From assembly GCA_003439945.1 (NCBI GenBank), contig QVRM01005470.1:1-64000 (forward strand): a DNA stretch of 64,000 bases, in the 5' to 3' direction. Origin of the DNA: Dermanyssus gallinae. Its lineage: Eukaryota > Arthropoda > Arachnida > Mesostigmata > Dermanyssidae. Position 1 is the stretch's first letter. Each line of letters starts with the position of its first letter. Position numbers and translations under genes: made by a program. The notes under the pieces were generated by a model, which ran no database searches, was not told the origin of the DNA, and saw only the letters and a program-made list of their open reading frames with translations. Of this stretch, positions 59,157 through 64,000 are shown piece by piece.

Positions 59157-61993
59157 CTCAGCTCCTCGCGGCATGTTATACGAGAGAGGCAGTGCAGTGA
59201 TCTCTTCGCAAGGGCCAGGCAGGCAGATGCATGAAACTTCGTACACGCCTGAGAGCACAGTCGACAGACGCACTCGGTGTACTCTTCGTGGAAGCTCGTA
59301 TTCGAACAAACCAGGTGATGATAGCCATGAACTATGTATCTGGTATAGACGTGGCGATTGTCACACGCAAGACCAGACCAGAGGTGAAAGGCCCTGAAAA
59401 CATCCAGGTCTCCGACCTCTCGTCGGACTTGTTCAACTTTATTTTCCCATTCCGAGATAAAGCTCTCGAATGGTAATGTACGCGGCGTCTTCAACCTTAA
59501 TCGAATGATCTCAACAACTGGTGTACAGCCTGACATTAGGTACACAAAGCGGCTCCTTGCCCGCATTGACAGGCAAAGTACTCGCTTCATGTACATTGTA
59601 AAACACCTTTCAAGCAAACCAAAGTTTGCCCGAGTGAGGTGTTCCCATACTCTGTCAAGACCATACATCAGCGCCGGAACAACCTTGAGGTAGAAAAGCG
59701 CCACTGCCGTCGGGACGGACAGTCGCCGGACATCGCCTATTTCTCCATAAAGAGAAATTAGGGCTGTGCGCGCTCTCTCGACGATGTGAGCAGTGAAGGT
59801 CGTCCCAGTATAATGAAGCCGAAGCCCCAGATACCGGAAAGAGTTAACGAATTCCAAGGATTGGCCGCCGCAACGTATAACGTCTTTAGCAGCCAATCGA
59901 CCTCCTCTTCTGAATTTCATAGCCTTGGTCTTCATGGCGTTTATTTCCAGCCCTCTTGAGACAAGGAACACCTCCGCCAGAGAAGTGATGCGCTTGATGG
60001 CACCCAGGTCGTGATGAGCGACCACTATGTCATCTGCGTACATCACAACTGTGGCCTTCTGGAACTCTTGTCGAATATAATCAACAAAATCGGCAAGCAG
60101 AAGAGTGAAGGAGACGCAGCTCAATGGGTCGCCTTGCGGGGTTCCCACATTTTGCCTTACCTGCAACACTTCCTGCTCACCTTGTACCAGTAAGGTGTCC
60201 TCATCAAAGAAACTGGAAATTACGCCAAGAAGAGAGCCACCAACCCCTGCGTATCGGAATGACTTCACCAGGAGATCTCGAGGTGCTTTGTCGAAAGCCT
60301 TGACGCAGTCTATAAAGACTGCATACAAATGGCCTCCGGGCTTTGCCACAGCTCGCTCTATCTCTGACTGAAGCACATGGATTGCATCACGCGTTCCTCG
60401 ACCTCTTCGAAAGCCGAATTGCTCCGGTGGAAGGGTCTGGTCGACAACGTACTCGATCCGTTTTATAACCAATTTGCAGAAGATCTTCTTCAGCGTCCTT
60501 TCAGACGCTATACCGCGGTATAAGTTTGGGTCTCGTCTGTCATCACCATGCTTACCCTTAAATAAAAGAGAAAGCCTGGCGATATGCCAGGCTTCTGGCA
60601 TTTGTCCCCTCTGCATGATCTCGTTGAAGAAATCACAAAGATGGTTTGCCAAAAGTGGCTCAGACTGCACCCAGTGCCCATAGTACACTTGGTCTGGCCC
60701 CGCACTCTTTCCTCTCGGAAGAGAGTGCAGAACCTGACGTACTTCTTCTACCTCAAAGGGCAGATTCATAGTATCCTGATCCAATGTGAGCGGGTGCTCA
60801 ATCATTGGAGCCAGGCGTACCGTCTCGCGGTTATATAGAAGACCGGTCAGGTGGCTCGTTACCTGTTCGTCGCTGAGCAGGTGGTTCGCCCCCCTACGAG
60901 GCCGTACGACGTAGGCTGAGGGCTTGCGCTCCGCTCTTTCGAGCAGTCGGATTTCCTCCCGCCTAGCGTATTCACGCTTGTGGTCAAGGCATAGCTTTAT
61001 GTAAGCTTTTCTACTATTGAAGTAGTCAAGCCTGCGTCTGGCTAGCAGCTGTGGTGGTGCCTTTACCCTCGCTTGGCGCAAAAGCTCGAGCACCCCACGG
61101 TGGGCGAGATAGCAAGCCTGAGAAAACCACTGTCGTGATCTCCTCTGCCCCGGTCTCTTCCACCTGACTGCACTTCTCATGGTTCTCTCTAGCAGTTCAC
61201 AACAAGTATCCACATCACAGCCCACCTCGAGGCTATCAACCTCTAATAGTGAAAGGTCAACACGCCTCGTGGGGACCAGGTGTGGGTCGCCTTGCTGCTT
61301 AAACCAGATATCTGGAATATTTGCGACTGCTGACACCGGTAGGTGCTTCCTTGCAGCCACCTCGAGAACATTGAAGCTTTCAACTTCGCCATCGACAAGG
61401 TTGTGAAACAGTAGGTCAATGGTGCTGCTTCCGTTATGACTTATATACGTGTGGTCTTCGCGTGCATTTGCACATCTCAGACCAAAGTATTCCATCAACT
61501 GGAGCAGCACCTCTCCTTTATCGTTAGTAGCCCCACCATCAATACGGGCATTGAAGTCGCCACCGACGATGGTTGGCATAGACAGGTCGAAACCTGATAT
61601 ACCGGAACTCACCGTGTCAGCGACCTCTGCCGAGTCAAGATGTGGGGGGAGGTAGAAGACGGCTATGTTCACCCTCATAGACGAGAGACCCACATAGAAA
61701 TCGTTCTTCCTCACACATAGCGCCGGCGGTAAACGTTTATGTAGGTAGATTGATAATCCACCCACTGGTCTACCACGGCCTCCAGCAGGTAGAACTGCCA
61801 GCTGGTGGAACCCTCGCATATTATTGATATGCAGTTCCTCCCGCTGGTAGGTCTCCGTAAGGAGTGCAATGTTCACCGACGTAAGCATGTCAACTGGCGC
61901 TAGGTCTATTGCTCCTCTTAGTCCCTCACAGTTCCAAAGAAGCAGCCGCAGAGACCTAGTAGTCTCCACGGTAGCATCTCTAGATCTGTTCAG
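59150..61993 (-). CDS. CR1/L2-like ORF2: APE endonuclease and reverse transcriptase
   Basis: The frame is open from the TGA at 61996-61994 to TAA at 59152-59150. No ATG precedes the endonuclease; the first Met lies 28 codons after a GTG at 61969. Counting from that GTG, the APE domain shows N13 and E39 (LLTETY), GGDFNARID (D138, N140), STIDLLFHN (D185) and RKH (H209). The usual Asp beside the last His is Lys here. The RT carries KSAGPDQVY, FIDCVKAFDKAP, GTPQGDPLSC and YADD (residues 644-647, 60029-60040). The C-terminus ends with a Cys/His cluster, CRLCSQACTKFHASACL. ORF2 nicks target DNA and primes reverse transcription. The intact frame indicates fairly recent activity. Confidence 0.92.
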   Translation of the reverse strand: MNRSRDATVETTRSLRLLLWNCEGLRGAIDLAPVDMLTSVNIALLTETYQREELHINNMRGFHQLAVLPAGGRGRPVGGLSIYLHKRLPPALCVRKNDFYVGLSSMRVNIAVFYLPPHLDSAEVADTVSSGISGFDLSMPTIVGGDFNARIDGGATNDKGEVLLQLMEYFGLRCANAREDHTYISHNGSSTIDLLFHNLVDGEVESFNVLEVAARKHLPVSAVANIPDIWFKQQGDPHLVPTRRVDLSLLEVDSLEVGCDVDTCCELLERTMRSAVRWKRPGQRRSRQWFSQACYLAHRGVLELLRQARVKAPPQLLARRRLDYFNSRKAYIKLCLDHKREYARREEIRLLERAERKPSAYVVRPRRGANHLLSDEQVTSHLTGLLYNRETVRLAPMIEHPLTLDQDTMNLPFEVEEVRQVLHSLPRGKSAGPDQVYYGHWVQSEPLLANHLCDFFNEIMQRGQMPEAWHIARLSLLFKGKHGDDRRDPNLYRGIASERTLKKIFCKLVIKRIEYVVDQTLPPEQFGFRRGRGTRDAIHVLQSEIERAVAKPGGHLYAVFIDCVKAFDKAPRDLLVKSFRYAGVGGSLLGVISSFFDEDTLLVQGEQEVLQVRQNVGTPQGDPLSCVSFTLLLADFVDYIRQEFQKATVVMYADDIVVAHHDLGAIKRITSLAEVFLVSRGLEINAMKTKAMKFRRGGRLAAKDVIRCGGQSLEFVNSFRYLGLRLHYTGTTFTAHIVERARTALISLYGEIGDVRRLSVPTAVALFYLKVVPALMYGLDRVWEHLTRANFGLLERCFTMYMKRVLCLSMRARSRFVYLMSGCTPVVEIIRLRLKTPRTLPFESFISEWENKVEQVRREVGDLDVFRAFHLWSGLACDNRHVYTRYIVHGYHHLVCSNTSFHEEYTECVCRLCSQACTKFHASACLALAKRSLHCLSRITCREELSV

Positions 61994-61999
61994 TCACTT
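61991..61999 (-). promoter_or_regulatory. In-frame TGA between ORF1 and ORF2
   Basis: The minus strand reads AAG TGA CTG with ORF1 upstream and ORF2 downstream in the same frame. TGA followed by C is a leaky stop context (UGA-CUA is the best-known readthrough motif). ORF2 lacks an early ATG, so readthrough or reinitiation is plausible. A simple nonsense mutation is the alternative. Confidence 0.6.
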
Positions 62000-62994
62000 G
62001 CGAAGAGCCGGACCGTCAGGCGCGATAAAGCTTTCCATAACCATTTTCTCGTAGGGAGCACCACCAGCCCAACGACGAAATAGGATACCTTTTGGCCAGA
62101 ACTCACTCTTGCTGCACTTTGCGTACTCGCCGTCACCCAGCACTACACAGAACACGGCATCATTTCCCTGCGTTCGCATTTTGAATACTGCCTTTACACA
62201 AATGCTCCTGTTAACGAGCCATGTGTGTAGGTTGACAGCTGACGTTTTCGCCGCCAGCCGTGCTACTCTCAGCGCGCTGAACCTGCCTGGCCCAGCATAC
62301 ACTTCAAGATCTCCTACACCATCAGCTGCACTGCCTTTCTGCATACGATGCTTTGTTTTGCCGCTCCTCCTCCGTTGGACGGTGACAAAACCATCGTTGT
62401 CTTCCTCGTCTTTTCTTTTCTCTGCCGCTGTCTCCGTTGGCGACGTTGCGGCCGCTGCCGCTTCCCTTGCCGTTCGCGTGTTGTCATCCATCGGCTCATT
62501 TTCTTCGAGGGTAGTGGCGGTGTTGTTGTTGCCGCCGCTACTGCTACCGCTGCTGTTAAGACCAGCTGCTGTAGCACTGCGCTTGGCGCCGCAGAGACCG
62601 GCCTTGCCGTTCTCTCCGGTGGCGCTGTCGTCGATCGGCTTTGTTGGTACAAGCAGATCTCCGCCTTCCGTCAACCGTGACTTCTTGTTCTTCCGCGCTT
62701 TCCGTGAGCAAGTTGCTTCAGGGGAGCCGCTTCATTGCTGGCGACTTGTCGCTGGAGCTCCGTGTGTGATGCCCACAGCTTCACTAAGTTCCACTGTAGC
62801 ACACACAAACGTTCCTTCATAAGGACCAAGTTGGGTTCCACTGATTCACAGGACCCGCACGTCACGAACTGTGTGTCCTCGGGGGGCACGGGGTTTAGGC
62901 ACCCCCCGTGAAACACAGTAGAGCAGCCTTGGTTACAAATAACCAGTTGTTCTCCCGTTTTAAACGGGAGCGAACACTTTGCACATTCGAACAT
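61994..62994 (-). pseudogene. CR1/L2-like ORF1 with PHD finger, one frameshift
   Basis: The N-terminal part starts at ATG 62994 (MFECAKCSLPFKTGEQLVIC) and forms a C4HC3 PHD pattern: CAKC, CNQGC, FHGGC, CGSC. It runs to a stop at 62671-62673 after a basic KRGRTRSHG tail. The remainder lies in another frame, open from 62731, starting with a basic RKARKNKKSR text, then a Ser/Asn/Thr-rich and acidic stretch, and a conserved C-terminal part with FVTVQRRRSGKTKHR and RFSALRVARL, ending at TGA 61996. One indel near 62680-62730 would explain the split. ORF1 proteins of this group bind nucleic acid and form RNPs with the transcript. Confidence 0.8.
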
Positions 62995-63012
62995 CACGGT
63001 AGCAGACGACAC

Positions 63013-63468
63013 ACGTTTTTGACTTTTTTTTATAGCTTAAAATTTTCTTTTCATTTCCGCAGGTTGACGAAGGTCTGCGGGAGTTCCGTTCCTTTGGCAG
63101 CAAATAGCATGTTTCATTTGCCGACATTCCTTATCGAGCCACGATTTTTGCACCGACGTGTGATTTTTACTCGTCGCAGTTATATGGATTGTCCACCGCA
63201 GTTATATGGATTGTCCACTTCCTGTAAGGTTAATATCTTCACGATAATTGACTGGCTCTAATGCTTGCTCTAGTAAATTAATGTTATGTAAGCGGCTAAG
63301 CCGTATGCCCACGGGTAGAACTACCTTTGAAGTTTGACTACGCTAAATTCCAAAATCCGTTATAATGCTTACAATAATACCTATTTGAAATGCCATTTGT
63401 CTTGCCCCTTCCTTAGTCAAATCACAATTAAAATCAACGCCAATTATAATATGTTATAAGCAAATAAA

Positions 63469-63470
<2 letters not shown>
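63013..63470. other. No recognisable gene; 22-bp tandem duplication
   Basis: The 22-bp unit CGCAGTTATATGG-ATTGTCCAC occurs twice head to tail (63175-63196 and 63197-63218). This stretch may hold the 5' UTR of the CR1-like element in its first part. Confidence 0.5.
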
Positions 63471-63533
<63 letters not shown>

Positions 63534-63540
63534 TATATGT
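63471..63540. repeat. (TA)n array abutting endonuclease fragment
   Basis: TA array of about 70 bp with one ATGTA interruption, followed directly by coding-type sequence. Confidence 0.95.
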
Positions 63541-64000
63541 ATAAATATTTCCTCAACTGCCCGCACGAGGAATTCGAACAACTGCTAGATAACCTCACGG
63601 CGTCCATACTAAACCTAAAACCGGGAACAGACTTGCTAATCACCGGAGATTTTAACTCGGCAGCAGTGACGTGGGGCTCTCGGCGAACAGACAAGCGGGG
63701 GAGAGCGCTCTTAGAATGGGCAGCGGCCAACGACCTGTACATTCTCAACGATGGAAAAGAGGCGACTTTCCGGCGGCACAGCTACGAATCATACGTAGAC
63801 ATAACTTTCAGTAACTCTCAGATAGCGCAGAAGGTATCGAGCTGGACGGTTCTCGTGGAAGAGGAAAACCTTAGCGATCATCTCTGCGTAGAGACTCGAC
63901 TAAATCTCGGAATTACTTCCCCGCCGCAGCAACAGAGAAAGCGGTACAAAATTTGGGATGAAGAAAAGTTTAAAAAGGAAATTTGGAACAAAATGAGGCA
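63541..64000 (+). CDS. R1/I-group ORF2 APE endonuclease fragment, cut by window edge
   Basis: A frame open from the (TA)n array to the window end (codons in phase with 63540) reads NCPHEEFEQLLDNLTASIL, LLITGDFNSAAVTWGSRRTD (the GDFNa--WGs motif), GRALLEWAAANDLYILND, ATFRRHSYESYVDITFSN (S-vDiTf with catalytic Asp) and VEEENLSDHLCVETRL with the intact SDH motif. It is the C-terminal half of the endonuclease of an R1/I/Jockey-group ORF2, followed by the linker to the RT. The N-terminal half is replaced by TA repeats, so the copy is 5'-truncated, but what is visible has no stop. The RT may continue past the window. Confidence 0.9.

Larger units (their letters stand above)
59132..63012 (-). mobile_element. 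CR1/L2-like non-LTR retrotransposon, near full length
   Basis: On the minus strand: PHD-finger ORF1 (62994 to 61994), ORF2 with APE endonuclease and RT (61993 to 59150), then a tail of three ATTATACA units as read on the plus strand (59132-59139, 59141-59148, 59149-59156). PHD-type ORF1 fingers and short tandem-repeat tails are both known from CR1/L2-group elements. ORF1 and ORF2 are in one frame, separated by a single TGA. ORF1 carries one frameshift. The 5' end lies somewhere upstream of 63012 and was not fixed. Confidence 0.88.

Noticed and set aside
62109..62822. 237-codon plus-strand frame opposite the CR1-like ORF1
   Set aside because: Antisense shadow of the minus-strand ORF1. The text is compositional (Ser, Leu, Val) with no motif.

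Overview
This is eukaryotic, almost certainly animal and most likely arthropod, DNA. There are no bacterial operons, ribosome-binding sites or CRISPR arrays. The window is packed with non-LTR retrotransposons, several decayed mariner-family transposases, a deleted Gypsy-type LTR element, tRNA-derived SINEs, long-inverted-repeat DNA elements and more than a dozen long (TA)n arrays. A chelicerate (mite or tick) or another large repeat-rich arthropod genome is my best guess, but nothing here fixes the taxon. I found no convincing host gene, so this looks like a transposon graveyard or intergenic/intronic block.

Two near-complete retrotransposons dominate, both on the minus strand. (1) About 15441-20520 is a two-ORF element. 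ORF1 is gag-like with CCHC knuckles (20307 to 18519, broken by one deletion/frameshift and one nonsense codon). ORF2 (18522 to 15583, intact, 979 aa) has an N-terminal zinc finger, a reverse transcriptase and a C-terminal restriction-like endonuclease (RLE), and its ATG overlaps the ORF1 stop as ATGA. (2) About 59132-62994 is a CR1/L2-like element. ORF1 has a PHD-type finger (62994 to 61994, with a frameshift near 62700). ORF2 (61993 to 59150) has an APE endonuclease, a reverse transcriptase and a C-terminal Cys/His region. ORF1 and ORF2 are in the same frame, separated by a single TGA, and the ORF2 stop lies inside the 8-bp tandem-repeat tail.

Layout: 1-4950, old unique-looking DNA with an RLE-element relic (1690-2260); 4951-6356, foldback element; 7190-7500, CR1-like relic; 8803-8989 and 12183-12363, SINEs; 9690-10353, R1-clade relic; 11226/13101, inverted-repeat pair; 15363-20520, RLE element; 21370-22860, RLE relic; 23780-25835, two mariner relics; 26905-27722, another RLE-type RT relic between two (TA)n arrays; 28190-28830, mariner; 29930-30260 and 30700-31260, RLE relics; 31840-33655, Gypsy element with a nested SINE; 34500-39800, microsatellites and featureless AT-rich DNA; 40000-40620 and 42690-44165, R1-clade relics; 46029-46919, deleted mariner with TIRs; 47972-49110, second foldback element; 49570-52450, second gag-plus-RLE element, decayed; 53240-53830, mariner; 56700-57960, GC-richer DNA without a recognised gene; 58066-58663, mariner N-terminal relic and a duplicated 130-bp repeat; 59132-63012, CR1-like element; 63541-64000, R1/I-type endonuclease fragment running off the edge.

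Functionally, each retrotransposon encodes its own RNA-binding ORF1 protein and an ORF2 that nicks the target and reverse-transcribes the RNA. The SINEs have no coding capacity and must borrow a LINE enzyme. The mariner relics and foldback elements are non-autonomous or dead and sit at TA targets, often inside the (TA)n arrays.
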